Positions 51,367 to 59,468 of a stretch of 64,000 nt of DNA are shown here, one piece after another. The DNA comes from G963662605 sp963667005. GTDB lineage: Bacteria; Bacteroidota; Ignavibacteria; Ignavibacteriales; Ignavibacteriaceae. The stretch covers positions 3,857,065-3,921,064 of the forward strand of contig OY762937.1 of assembly GCA_963667005.1 (NCBI GenBank). The letters are read 5' to 3'. Made by a program: the position numbers and the translations under genes. Position 1 is the first letter of the stretch, and every line of letters begins with the position of its first letter. The notes below the pieces were generated by a model. The model was not told where the DNA came from. It saw only the letters and a program-made list of their open reading frames with translations, and made no database searches.

Positions 51367-51741
51367 TTATTCTTGTGGCTTCGGATCTTCCGAAGGTCTG
51401 TCTTTGTGCCATCCGCGAGGACTGCAGCAGTCATCATCCCACATACGGTGGAATATTCTTTCCTTTTCTTCAGGCGACAGATGGTCAAAATTTCTGCCCC
51501 AGCCACCGAAGCCTCTTCCTCTGTGCCCATGTCCGCCGTGACACCCGAAGCCGAAAATAAGTCTCGAAAGCAATAACAGTCCTATTGTCTGCCAATACGT
51601 CAACGCCGGAAGATGAAAGATTTGCGGCATGAGTGCATTCCACAGGAGCATCGCGATAACCGAACCGCCGAGCAGGGCAACGCTTCCCATAAAAATCATT
51701 GCAGGTATTTTATATGCTCTTCTATGCATAGTAGTTTCCAT
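51367..51741 (-). CDS. Small membrane protein linked to the sigma factor
   Basis: 124 residues. Two hydrophobic helices (about 14-36 and 45-65) are followed by a glycine/histidine-rich segment (GFGCHGGHGHRGRGFGGWG) and a charged tail with HLSPEEKERIFHRMW, which resembles the helix of metal-responsive or periplasmic-stress proteins. Its end, PSEDPKPQE, is disordered. The gene starts 17 bases after the sigma factor gene on the same strand, so the two are one transcript; this pairing with SigZ-like factors occurs in Bacteroidota and may reflect an anti-sigma or target function. No family name is known to me. Confidence 0.65.
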   Translation of the reverse strand: METTMHRRAYKIPAMIFMGSVALLGGSVIAMLLWNALMPQIFHLPALTYWQTIGLLLLSRLIFGFGCHGGHGHRGRGFGGWGRNFDHLSPEEKERIFHRMWDDDCCSPRGWHKDRPSEDPKPQE

Positions 51742-51758
51742 TTCTTAGTTTATAAAAT

Positions 51759-52340
51759 TCAATTTAAATATTCGTCGTATAATGCACCCAACCGTTTGCG
51801 TAAAAACAAAACGGCGTAGTGTTTCCGGGAGAGCAATGTATTAAGCGGTACTCCCGTTTCTTTCTCAATCTCTTTAAAACTCAATCCCTGTATCTCATAC
51901 ATCTCGAACACCTGCCGCTGTTCTAGTGGTAAATCATCGAGCGCCTCGTTGAGTATTTCCCAAAATGATGCCCGTGACAGGATTTCATCAGGAAGTTCGG
52001 CAAGATCAGTTAGAGAATCTTCTAATCGCACCAAGATACTGTCGTCCTCGTCTTTTGTAGAGAACTCATTCATCGCGTCCAGCGAGACCGGTTTGCGCTT
52101 GCGGTACCAGTCAATGATCCTATTCTCCGCAACACGATATAGCCATGCCCCGGCCTGTTCGATAGGCCCTTTCTGAAGTGCGTTCCAGAATTGATAGAAA
52201 ACATCCTGTAAAATGTCTTCAGCATCATCTTCGTTGGAAATCTTCCGCTTTATGTAGTCAAACAACTTTTTACGGCCGCTGCCTGAAGTATGTTTGTCTG
52301 CGAGTTCCTGCATTTTTAATGCTAGTGTATTGTCCGTCAT
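51759..52340 (-). CDS. sigZ: ECF-type RNA polymerase sigma factor (SigZ-like)
   Basis: 193-residue sigma-70 family protein. Region 2 contains FDYIKRKISNEDDAEDILQDVFYQFW, in pieces (about 25-55), and AENRIIDWYRKRKPVSL (2.4). Region 4 is LPLEQRQVFEMYEIQGLSFKEIEKETGVPLNTLLSRKHYAV, in pieces (about 140-180). An acidic linker between them is typical of SigZ. The ATG at 52340 is preferred over a TTG at 52355. It is co-transcribed with the small membrane protein downstream. Confidence 0.88.
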   Translation of the reverse strand: MTDNTLALKMQELADKHTSGSGRKKLFDYIKRKISNEDDAEDILQDVFYQFWNALQKGPIEQAGAWLYRVAENRIIDWYRKRKPVSLDAMNEFSTKDEDDSILVRLEDSLTDLAELPDEILSRASFWEILNEALDDLPLEQRQVFEMYEIQGLSFKEIEKETGVPLNTLLSRKHYAVLFLRKRLGALYDEYLN

Positions 52341-52420
52341 TTTCAATATTGTCAATGTTTCTATTATCTAGGACGGACAGGTGAAAAAAATATTTTAAAC
52401 GTTATGAGGAAAATAGCTAA

Positions 52421-52722
52421 AATAGAACGCGGATAACACAGATTTTCACAGATTTATATTTGGTTAAGACAAAGCAGACATCGCTGGAAAACAAGATTTG
52501 GAGAAATTTTCGCGTTTTGAGATGTGTGATATAATTCCTCCGGAATATTAGAGGAATTGCTGCAATGCTTTCTACAAGGATTAATCCGCTACGCGGAAGA
52601 TGATATTAATTTCAGACCACAAGATGATCCGTGGGGATCTGTGTCATCCGTGCTTGCCCGCCGGAGGCGTGGTCACCTGCCCGCATGACTGCGTCAGCGG
52701 TCGGGCGGATCCGCGGTCTATT
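52421..52722. repeat. Nested repeats downstream of nuoI
   Basis: AACGCGGATAACACAGATTT at the left (from 52427) has an inverse relative at the right (GATCTGTGTCATCCG with CGCGGTCTATTG further on), a pair well known in assemblies as a dispersed intergenic element. The right arm is split by about 60 GC-rich bases containing CTTGCCCGCC and CGGTCGGGCGG, flanked by ATCCG on both sides. Between the arms lie ATTCC-tcc-GGAAT, and TTCTACAAGGAT with TCCGC-tac-GCGGA (52569-52607), a second copy of the family at 7074-7241. No gene is seen in 52341-52726. Confidence 0.65.
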
Positions 52723-52726
52723 GCTG

Positions 52727-53233
52727 CTACTTGTACTGACGCAGGAACTCGATACGGTCTTTGAGTTGAGATACCGGGGTCAGTAGTTTATCTTTACCAT
52801 AGATTGCATCTTCGCGGTTATGGAAAACAAGCTCGTAATCCTTGCTCATGAGAATCGCTTCTTCGGGACATACTTCTTCGCAGAATCCGCAGAAAATACA
52901 TCTGAGCATATTAATTTCGAAGCGTTCGGGATAGCGTTCTTTTTCGCGGTCGGTTTCGGCAGCCTGAACGTCAATCGCAATAGCGGGACAAACGCGCGAA
53001 CACAATCCGCAGGCGACACAGCGCTCTTCGCCGTTCTCTTCCTGTGCAAGGACGGGTCTGCCGCGGTATGATGAAGGCGGCTGGAATTTGACCTCAGGAT
53101 ACTGCATAGTAAACGGAGGTCTGAACATATTGTGCAGGGTTATGTTAAGACCTTTGATGATTTCCGGGATGTAAATCTTCTGCCAGAAAGTAAGGTCTTT
53201 TAATCTCTTTTTATTGCTTTTTACTTCGCTCAT
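52727..53233 (-). CDS. nuoI: NADH-quinone oxidoreductase subunit I
   Basis: 168-residue peripheral-arm subunit of respiratory complex I, carrying the two [4Fe-4S] clusters N6a and N6b that pass electrons toward the quinone. Both cluster motifs are complete: CVACGLCSRVCP near 71 and CIFCGFCEEVCP near 111. The N-terminal amphipathic helix (YIPEIIKGLNITLHNMFRPP, about 23-42) attaches it to NuoH. It follows nuoH on the same strand but after an unusual 522-bp repeat-filled gap. No further nuo genes follow on this side in the window. Confidence 0.95.
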   Translation of the reverse strand: MSEVKSNKKRLKDLTFWQKIYIPEIIKGLNITLHNMFRPPFTMQYPEVKFQPPSSYRGRPVLAQEENGEERCVACGLCSRVCPAIAIDVQAAETDREKERYPERFEINMLRCIFCGFCEEVCPEEAILMSKDYELVFHNREDAIYGKDKLLTPVSQLKDRIEFLRQYK

Positions 53234-53305
53234 AATTTCACTAAACGTTGTTAGTTAATACAACGGTACATATTAAATATCAATTAATCATGCTAATGTG
53301 TTCAA

Positions 53306-53620
53306 CATTAACACGGTGCTTAAGCGTGTGTTGCAGAACTCTTTGTACTTGGTTTTCACCTTCTGCAGCAACACCGAACTCACCCTCGCCAGCTGAATTT
53401 AAGCTAATCCTACATCTTCCGGCTCTCCCCTCTCTTGGTAAGAGAGGGGACGGGGGTGAGTTCACTTCAAAAATGTACTTAAGCATCAGACTCTCTATCG
53501 CCGTGACAATCACGTATACTAAGTCATATGGGCTTTAGCCCAATATACCTGCAGAGCTTGGACTAAAGTCCGGCGATGGTGGGGGCTTCACTATCACGGC
53601 GCTAAAGCACCGTGTTAATG
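53306..53620. repeat. Palindromic repeat array between nuoH and nuoI
   Basis: Bases 53306-53326 and 53600-53620 are 21-bp inverse copies with one or two differences (outer ends CATTAACACGG). Between them lie several short palindromes of one style: GGGCTTTAGCCC, GGACT-aa-AGTCC, and CTCCCCTCTCT with AGAGAGGGG (53425-53450). Further repeats (TCTAACCCG, CCTTTGGGAGAGAG) lie up to 53755. Neither side has a believable gene; short frames here cross the hairpins. Confidence 0.65.
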
Positions 53621-53755
53621 AATAAACCTTTGCAATAGGCCACCAATGCAACCTAAAATCGTGTCAGTTTCCCTCGCCCTTTGGGAGAGAGATTAAGGGT
53701 GAGGGCAGATACTACCACTTCACCACATTCTAACCCGATAACCCAGTACACAATC

Positions 53756-54784
53756 CTATCTAAACAACATCACGTATACCGCGACCCACACGAGGTTAAT
53801 CAGTGAGAGCGGGAACATAACTTTCCAGCCGATGTTCATCAACTGGTCATAACGGAAACGCGGAATACTCCAGCGTACCCAAATGAAAAAGAATAACAGT
53901 GCAATAACCTTAAATATAAAGGCGCCGACCTGCAATGCCGTTGTCAAACCGTATGAGAGTCCGAGTTTGTCTACATATGGAATCTGCCATCCGCCGAGAT
54001 ATAAAGTAACGATCATCGCGCTGGCGATAATCATGTTTGCGTACTCTGCGAGAAAGAATGCGGCAAATTTCATACTGCTATATTCCGTGTGGTAGCCGCC
54101 GACTAATTCGGGTTCAGCTTCAGGTAAATCGAACGGCAGTCTGTTTGTCTCAGCAAACGACGACACCAAAAACGTTATAAAGCCTATCGGCTGAACAACC
54201 GCGTTCCACATCCATCCGTATTGTGAAGCAACAATATCCATCGGGCGAAGAGAGCTGGCGGCAAGTATGACTCCAGCTACTGAAAAGCCCATTGAAATTT
54301 CATACGATATCATTTGAGCAGAAGAACGGATACCACCGATAAGCGAATATTTGCTGCCTGAAGACCAGCCAGAAAATGTAATTGCATACACGCCAAGTGA
54401 TGTCAAAGCGAGTACATATAAGATGCCTATGTTTACATCCGCTACAACAAGCGGAATTGTATACCCGAATAAAGTTGCAGGTGGCCCAAAAGGAATAACG
54501 GCGTAGGTGGTAAATGCAACAACAAGCGCGATGATCGGCGCAAGTGTATGTATGGGTTTATTCGCAGCATCCGGAACAATATCTTCCTTTAATAAAAGCT
54601 TCAATACATCCGCAAACGGCTGAAGGGCACCCCACCATCCGACTCTGTTGGGACCAACACGGGATTGTGCCCACGCGCTGATCTTTCTTTCGAAATACAC
54701 CAGATACGAGACCACGAGTAATATTATGTTAGCGATAACAAGTATTTTAATAAGTGCTATAATCGCTATTGTTAAAGTGCTCAT
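53756..54784 (-). CDS. nuoH: NADH-quinone oxidoreductase subunit H
   Basis: 342-residue membrane subunit of complex I that forms the quinone cavity together with the peripheral arm. Eight membrane helices are visible. The family blocks are present: FERKISAWAQSRVGPNRVGWWGALQPFADVLKLLLKED (in pieces, near 35-70), ETNRLPFDLPEAEPELVGGYHTEYSSMKF (in pieces, near 205-235) with the essential glutamates, and FIWVRWSIPRFRYDQLM. It starts 14 bases after nuoG. Length and motifs are normal. Confidence 0.96.
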   Translation of the reverse strand: MSTLTIAIIALIKILVIANIILLVVSYLVYFERKISAWAQSRVGPNRVGWWGALQPFADVLKLLLKEDIVPDAANKPIHTLAPIIALVVAFTTYAVIPFGPPATLFGYTIPLVVADVNIGILYVLALTSLGVYAITFSGWSSGSKYSLIGGIRSSAQMISYEISMGFSVAGVILAASSLRPMDIVASQYGWMWNAVVQPIGFITFLVSSFAETNRLPFDLPEAEPELVGGYHTEYSSMKFAAFFLAEYANMIIASAMIVTLYLGGWQIPYVDKLGLSYGLTTALQVGAFIFKVIALLFFFIWVRWSIPRFRYDQLMNIGWKVMFPLSLINLVWVAVYVMLFR

Positions 54785-54798
54785 ACAATTAGTATTTG

Positions 54799-56463
54799 TT
54801 ACTTGGTAATTTTTAACTGAACGCCGCTCTCGCCGATAGCTGAATAATCCAACCCTTTAAAGACCGGATTTTGCTGGGCGAGTTCGTTAAATATTTCATC
54901 TGCAGTTGTAATCTTGCTTTTATGTCCGAACGCGATCTGCAAGCCGAGTACTACTTTGCCGACTGAACGGGCATCAATCCTCTTGGTCTTGCCCCAGCGG
55001 TCAAAGTCGGTTCCGAATTTATCCAAACGGCTGACAGCCATGTTGTCAAGCGAACGGTCGCGATCAACAATAGCAACCGCGGGACGTATTCTTTGCAGCC
55101 TGCCCTGAAAATTCACCCAGGTGCCGTTCTGCTCGGCATATGAGGAAAGCGGAAAGAGAATATGGGCATATTTGCTCGTCGTGTTTTCATTCACTGCAAA
55201 AACGATAATAAGATCAAGCTTTGCCGCGAGTTCACGCAACTCGGGATACATTGAGAAAATATCATTCCCGACAATAATAAGCGCTTTGATTTTTCCGGCC
55301 TTGATTCCTTCAAGCACCGCGGGAACAAATTCACCTTCCTGATATTTATTGATGCCGACAATTTCAGAACCCAGCGCGTTAGGCATTTTATCTTCACGCC
55401 GTAAAAGATCATCACCGCTGTCCTTCTTTATAATGCGCTGATAGTCAATGTACTTTGTGTTGATTGTGTTCTTTGTAAATTTACTAAGCAGATAATTATC
55501 TTCGCATGTTGAAAATGCGGAGGCAAAAACTGCGACTTCGTCTTTCCCAAAAACTTTTAACTCGGATACCGCACCGGCACAGGCTTCGTCCCAAGTTACC
55601 TTGGTCATTTCGCCGTTTCTTCTCAAGTGAGGACCGTTGACACGGGTCTCAGCATTCACATGCTTAAACGTGTCTAATCTACCTTCATCGCACATCCAGA
55701 AACTATTCACGTCTTTGTTGAAACGCGGTGTCAATCTCTGAATTTCATTACTCTTTACCCACATATCAATGTTGCATCCACGTGAGCAGCCGGAGCAGAT
55801 CGTCTTCGTCGATGACATATCCCATACGCGGGACTGGAAGCGGAAGTCGCGGCTGGTAAGTGCACCAACCGGACAAATGTCCGTAACGTTCATCGAGTAA
55901 GGGTTATCAAGTTCTTTTCCGGGAAAGGTAGTAATGGTAACGCGGTCGCCGCGCTGTGTGAAGGTAAGTTGTTTTTCTCCTGCAATCTCATCGCAAAAAC
56001 GGATACATCGCGAACAAGAAATGCAGCGTTCGCCGTCGAACATCACATGAGGTCCGAGCGGGACGCGTTTATCCTTATGCTGTTTCGGTTCAGTAAAACG
56101 GCTTTCACCTTTACTGTGTTTGTAGGCGTAGTCCTGCAATTTACATTCACCGGCTTCATCACAAATAGGACAATCAAGTGGATGGTTAATCAGCAGGAAT
56201 TCCATGACCGCATTCCTTGCGGCAAGAGTCTTTTCATTTGCCGTATGAACCACCATACCATCAGCGGCTTGCGTGGAGCATGCGATTGCCAGTTTCGGCA
56301 TCTTTTCAATATCAACGAGACATACACGGCAGTTGCCGGATACCGAAAGCGATTCGTGCCAGCAAAAATGCGGAATAGTGATTCCGGCTTCTGCGGCAGC
56401 TTCAATAATAGTCTGTCCCGGTTTAAATTCTATTTCTTTTTCGTCTAATGTAAACTTTGGCAT
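54799..56463 (-). CDS. nuoG: NADH-quinone oxidoreductase subunit G
   Basis: 554-residue iron-sulfur subunit of complex I. A 2Fe-2S ferredoxin domain (about 1-80, CWHESLSVSGNCRVC) is followed by the His/Cys4 cluster region (HPLDCPICDEAGECKLQ), the CISCSRC..C cluster near 148 and the ICSGCSRGC cluster near 222. A shortened molybdopterin-oxidoreductase-like domain without a cofactor site then completes the chain. The length is shorter than E. coli NuoG (about 900) but usual for Bacteroidota. It is the first of three nuo genes here; nuoF and earlier genes are not beside it, since a M16 peptidase gene lies 16 bases upstream, likely in the same transcript. Confidence 0.93.
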   Translation of the reverse strand: MPKFTLDEKEIEFKPGQTIIEAAAEAGITIPHFCWHESLSVSGNCRVCLVDIEKMPKLAIACSTQAADGMVVHTANEKTLAARNAVMEFLLINHPLDCPICDEAGECKLQDYAYKHSKGESRFTEPKQHKDKRVPLGPHVMFDGERCISCSRCIRFCDEIAGEKQLTFTQRGDRVTITTFPGKELDNPYSMNVTDICPVGALTSRDFRFQSRVWDMSSTKTICSGCSRGCNIDMWVKSNEIQRLTPRFNKDVNSFWMCDEGRLDTFKHVNAETRVNGPHLRRNGEMTKVTWDEACAGAVSELKVFGKDEVAVFASAFSTCEDNYLLSKFTKNTINTKYIDYQRIIKKDSGDDLLRREDKMPNALGSEIVGINKYQEGEFVPAVLEGIKAGKIKALIIVGNDIFSMYPELRELAAKLDLIIVFAVNENTTSKYAHILFPLSSYAEQNGTWVNFQGRLQRIRPAVAIVDRDRSLDNMAVSRLDKFGTDFDRWGKTKRIDARSVGKVVLGLQIAFGHKSKITTADEIFNELAQQNPVFKGLDYSAIGESGVQLKITK

Positions 56464-56479
56464 ATCGTTATCCGATTGA

Positions 56480-57736
56480 TTATGCTTTGCCTGAGCGCGT
56501 AGCAGATTTGAGTATCACCTTTGTGAGTGAATCCTCATTAAGCACTTCACAAGCCATTTCTAAAATTTGTTCAGCTGTAATTTTTTCAATTTTTGTAATC
56601 ACTTCATCTATACTGACGAGACGGTTGTAATTCATGATGCTGTTAGCCAACCGTATCATCCGGTTCGTGGTATTTTCCATTCCGAGAAGGATTGTACCTT
56701 TTAAATATTCTTTTACGCGTCTAAGTTCCCTATCACCTATCTTTTTTGACCTCAATTTCGCCATTTCTTTGGAAATAATCAGCAGAGCTTTGTCAAAATT
56801 CCGCTCATTTGTCGAAAAATATACCCCAAAAGCGGATGCATCGTAATAGGAGTTGATAAAAGAGTTGATTTGATAGGTTATTCCGGTTTTTTCCCGCACC
56901 GCCTGATACAGGCGCGAAGAACTTCCCTCGCCGAGCACGATTGAGAGCAAATTGAGGATCATCCGCTCTTCGTGGCGGTATCCGTAGGTTTTCGTCCCTA
57001 AAATGCAATGGACCTGGGATATTTCCCGGTCAAACGTCATATTGGCACTCTGCACTTCACCAACCCACTGCCGTTTTTTCGGTGTGGACTTACCCGGAGA
57101 GAGTATATGCTTTTCAGCCAGATGGATAAGCTGCTTGTGGTCAATGTTTCCGGATGCGGTAATCAACAGATTGTTTATGCCGTAATGACTTTTGTGAAAA
57201 TCGGAAAGGGTTTTATGGTCGAATGAAGCAATGGTAAATTCGTTACCGACAATCGGTAGCGCGAGAGGATTGCCCTTAAAAATGATCTCTTCAAATTTAT
57301 CAAATATCAGTTCTTCCGGGTTGTCGTCAATGTCTTTCAGCTCATCAAGGATAACGCCGGCTTCTTTCCGAATATCCGCCTGACGGAATAACGGGTGCTG
57401 AATCATGTCGGCAATAACATCCAGGGTTTTGGGAAGATGCTGCGCCAGCCCGCGTCCGTAATAGCAGGTATGTTCTTTGGAAGTGAATGCGTTAAGGTAT
57501 CCGCCGAAAGATTCAATTGTCTCTGAAATTGCACGGGCGGAACGCTTCTTGGTTCCTTTGAAAAGCATATGTTCGATAAAATGGGAAATGCCGTTGACTT
57601 TTCTCTGTTCGTCTCTAGTTCCAACATTGAACCAGAAACCTAGAGAAAATGACTGGACGTACGGAATTTGCTCACTTACAATACGAATGCCGTTGTCTAA
57701 TTCACTATATTCAAAATTCTGTACTATTTTCTGCAC
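56480..57736 (-). CDS. M16-family zinc metallopeptidase
   Basis: 418-residue inverzincin peptidase, the same fold as mitochondrial processing peptidase and PqqF-like enzymes. The inverted zinc motif HFIEH (GISHFIEHMLFKGT near 51-55) and the third ligand glutamate in ILDELKDIDDNPEEL are intact. The C-terminal half-domain follows with SRLYQAVREKTGITY. The start is taken at GTG 57736, giving MQKIVQNFEYSELDNG, the usual beginning; a TTG-initiated frame to 57790 has no support. It lies between the aminotransferase and nuoG on the same strand with short gaps. It probably degrades or processes small peptides. Confidence 0.9.
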   Translation of the reverse strand: MQKIVQNFEYSELDNGIRIVSEQIPYVQSFSLGFWFNVGTRDEQRKVNGISHFIEHMLFKGTKKRSARAISETIESFGGYLNAFTSKEHTCYYGRGLAQHLPKTLDVIADMIQHPLFRQADIRKEAGVILDELKDIDDNPEELIFDKFEEIIFKGNPLALPIVGNEFTIASFDHKTLSDFHKSHYGINNLLITASGNIDHKQLIHLAEKHILSPGKSTPKKRQWVGEVQSANMTFDREISQVHCILGTKTYGYRHEERMILNLLSIVLGEGSSSRLYQAVREKTGITYQINSFINSYYDASAFGVYFSTNERNFDKALLIISKEMAKLRSKKIGDRELRRVKEYLKGTILLGMENTTNRMIRLANSIMNYNRLVSIDEVITKIEKITAEQILEMACEVLNEDSLTKVILKSATRSGKA

Positions 57737-57808
57737 GCTTTTTCTAATAATTAAAAAGCTAAATATAGAGAATAGGCGCCACGGAAGCAAACCTGAAGGA
57801 CATAGCCC

Positions 57809-59017
57809 TTACTTGTGCTCGTTCATGAATTTCTGGAAATAGTCCCCAATACTCTTGTAAGCTTTTTCGAGTTTATCTTCCTGCGGTAAAAATGCCACAC
57901 GGAAGTGGTGCGTGAACGGATACTGAACAAAACCCGTCCCGGGGACGACAACTACTCCGGTTTCTCTGATAAGTCCCTGTACGAACTCTTCATCACTATA
58001 TTCCATGTGCAGCCTCGGGAATGCATAAAATGCTCCTTCGGGCTTTGTGCATGAAATTCCCGGGAATGAATTCAGCATCTGATACGTGATGTCGCGTCGT
58101 CTGGTAAGTTTTTCTTTTGCCGTAATAAGATGGTCCTGAATACCTTCCAAAGCCGGTTTGATTGCGTACTGCTCAGGATGATTGGCTGACAATCTCGCGC
58201 GTAAAATTTTGTTGAGTGCCTCAATGTACTCTTTCAAAATTGCCGATTTACCACTAACAATACCCCATCCGATTCTGAATCCGGGTACGAAATAATTTTT
58301 TGAGAGTCCGCCGAATGTAATGCAGCTGACATCCGGATTCATTGATGCGATAGAAGTATATTCGCTGTCATCAAGCAGCAGCTTATCGTATATTTCATCG
58401 GTGAAGATTATTAAATCGAATTCGAGCGCTATATCAATAATTTTTTGCAGTACTTCTTTTGAATACAACGATCCCGTCGGATTGTTCGGATTAATAAGAA
58501 TGATACCGCGGGTCCGCTCGTTGATTTTCCGTCTGATATCTTCAATGTCGGGCTGCCAATCGTTGGCTTCATCAAGATAATACGGGACCTCAATAGCCTG
58601 CAGTTTGCTGGAGACCGCAGTGTAGAGCGGATAACCCGGAGCCGGTGCAAGCACGTTTTCGCCTGAATCAACTAATGCAGTAAGGCAGATTTCAATTGCT
58701 TCACTCGCGCCGGTAGTAATAAAAATATCCTGAATGTTTTTAATGCCTTTGCAGTTGGCTTCATGCTCAATAGCTTTTATGGCTTCGGGAATGCCGCTTG
58801 AAGGGGCATAACCATTGTGATTTTGAAGCATTGCTTTGTGCACGGTATCAACAACGTGCGCGGGAGGAGCAAAATCATAAAGATTCGGATCACCGATATT
58901 GAGGTACAGCATTTCTTTCCCTGTAGCGGCAACCTGATTGGCAAGGACAACAATATCCCGCACTGCATACGTGATGTAATCCGTTCTTCTGGCGGGACGA
59001 ACAACTTTCTGAACCAT
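57809..59017 (-). CDS. alaA: Class I/II PLP-dependent aminotransferase (AlaA-like)
   Basis: 402-residue pyridoxal-phosphate enzyme. LYLNIGDPNLYDF, TTGASEAIEICLTAL, APGYPLYTA, ILINPNNPTGSLYS, FTDEIYDKLL and GGLSKNYFVPGFRIGW (the Schiff-base lysine) appear in order. It resembles alanine/valine-glutamate transaminases of the AlaA type. The actual amino acid is not determined by sequence alone. The gene is the first of a run with M16 and nuoG on the same strand. Confidence 0.87.
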   Translation of the reverse strand: MVQKVVRPARRTDYITYAVRDIVVLANQVAATGKEMLYLNIGDPNLYDFAPPAHVVDTVHKAMLQNHNGYAPSSGIPEAIKAIEHEANCKGIKNIQDIFITTGASEAIEICLTALVDSGENVLAPAPGYPLYTAVSSKLQAIEVPYYLDEANDWQPDIEDIRRKINERTRGIILINPNNPTGSLYSKEVLQKIIDIALEFDLIIFTDEIYDKLLLDDSEYTSIASMNPDVSCITFGGLSKNYFVPGFRIGWGIVSGKSAILKEYIEALNKILRARLSANHPEQYAIKPALEGIQDHLITAKEKLTRRRDITYQMLNSFPGISCTKPEGAFYAFPRLHMEYSDEEFVQGLIRETGVVVVPGTGFVQYPFTHHFRVAFLPQEDKLEKAYKSIGDYFQKFMNEHK

Positions 59018-59171
59018 AAAAAACCATCCTAATTAATTAAGGAAAGATAAGAAAATTTTTCCATGTGAAAGTTTTGAAAAGCAGGATTTGCCGAATTTTC
59101 TTGATGTATAGTTATGCGGAGAAGTGAATATATAAGCACGGTAGATGGGCATCAGCCTACCTTAATATTTC

Positions 59172-59200
59172 CTAACCCATGAGTTAACTCATGGGGTTAG
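59172..59200. repeat. CTAACCC palindrome, relative of 8273-8306
   Basis: CTAACCCATGAGTT and AACTCATGGGGTTAG are inverse arms with one extra G on the right. It overlaps the stop codon of the methyltransferase remnant at 59197 and is of the same style as the palindrome after ygiD. Confidence 0.55.
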
Positions 59201-59271
59201 ATCGATTTTTGTCTTAGTATTTCGAAGAGCATGACTCCGGTTGCGACGGCTTGGTTTGCCCTGTCATTCTC
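59197..59271 (-). pseudogene. 3' remnant of a SpoU/TrmH-type RNA methyltransferase gene
   Basis: The minus strand reads ENDRANQAVATGVMLFEILR and then QKSI and a stop. The RANQAVATGVMLFE(I/A)LRQ block is the C-terminal helix of SpoU-family 2'-O-methyltransferases. Immediately upstream (beyond about 59271) the similarity ends with an in-frame TAG, and no more of the gene is present; instead the upstream region of rdrA begins. This is a truncated gene end, most simply left by an insertion. Confidence 0.7.
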
Positions 59272-59468
59272 CTAAATAGCCTCGAATTTTGGCATAATTC
59301 GGTAAAAACCTGTTTGAATCAATCCCAAAACTTAATATTTTGACTTAAAGGTTTGTCTGTTGTTAGAGCAAGCTGTTGACAAAGCCTGAATACTCAATTA
59401 TAATTTGACCAAACATCTTATGCGTAGCAAACCTACGTTACATTTCGTTTTTATTCAAAGGAGCTACT
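59272..59468 (+). promoter_or_regulatory. Upstream region of rdrA
   Basis: AT-rich, non-coding, ending in a strong ribosome site AAAGGAGCTACT before ATG. TTGACA-like (TTGACAAAGC near 59377) and TTATAATTTG near 59399 may mark a promoter, spaced 16-17 bases. This is not proven. Confidence 0.35.

Noticed and set aside
53280..53513. Short frames in the gap between nuoH and nuoI
   Set aside because: They are read through palindromic repeats in both directions and have no ribosome sites.
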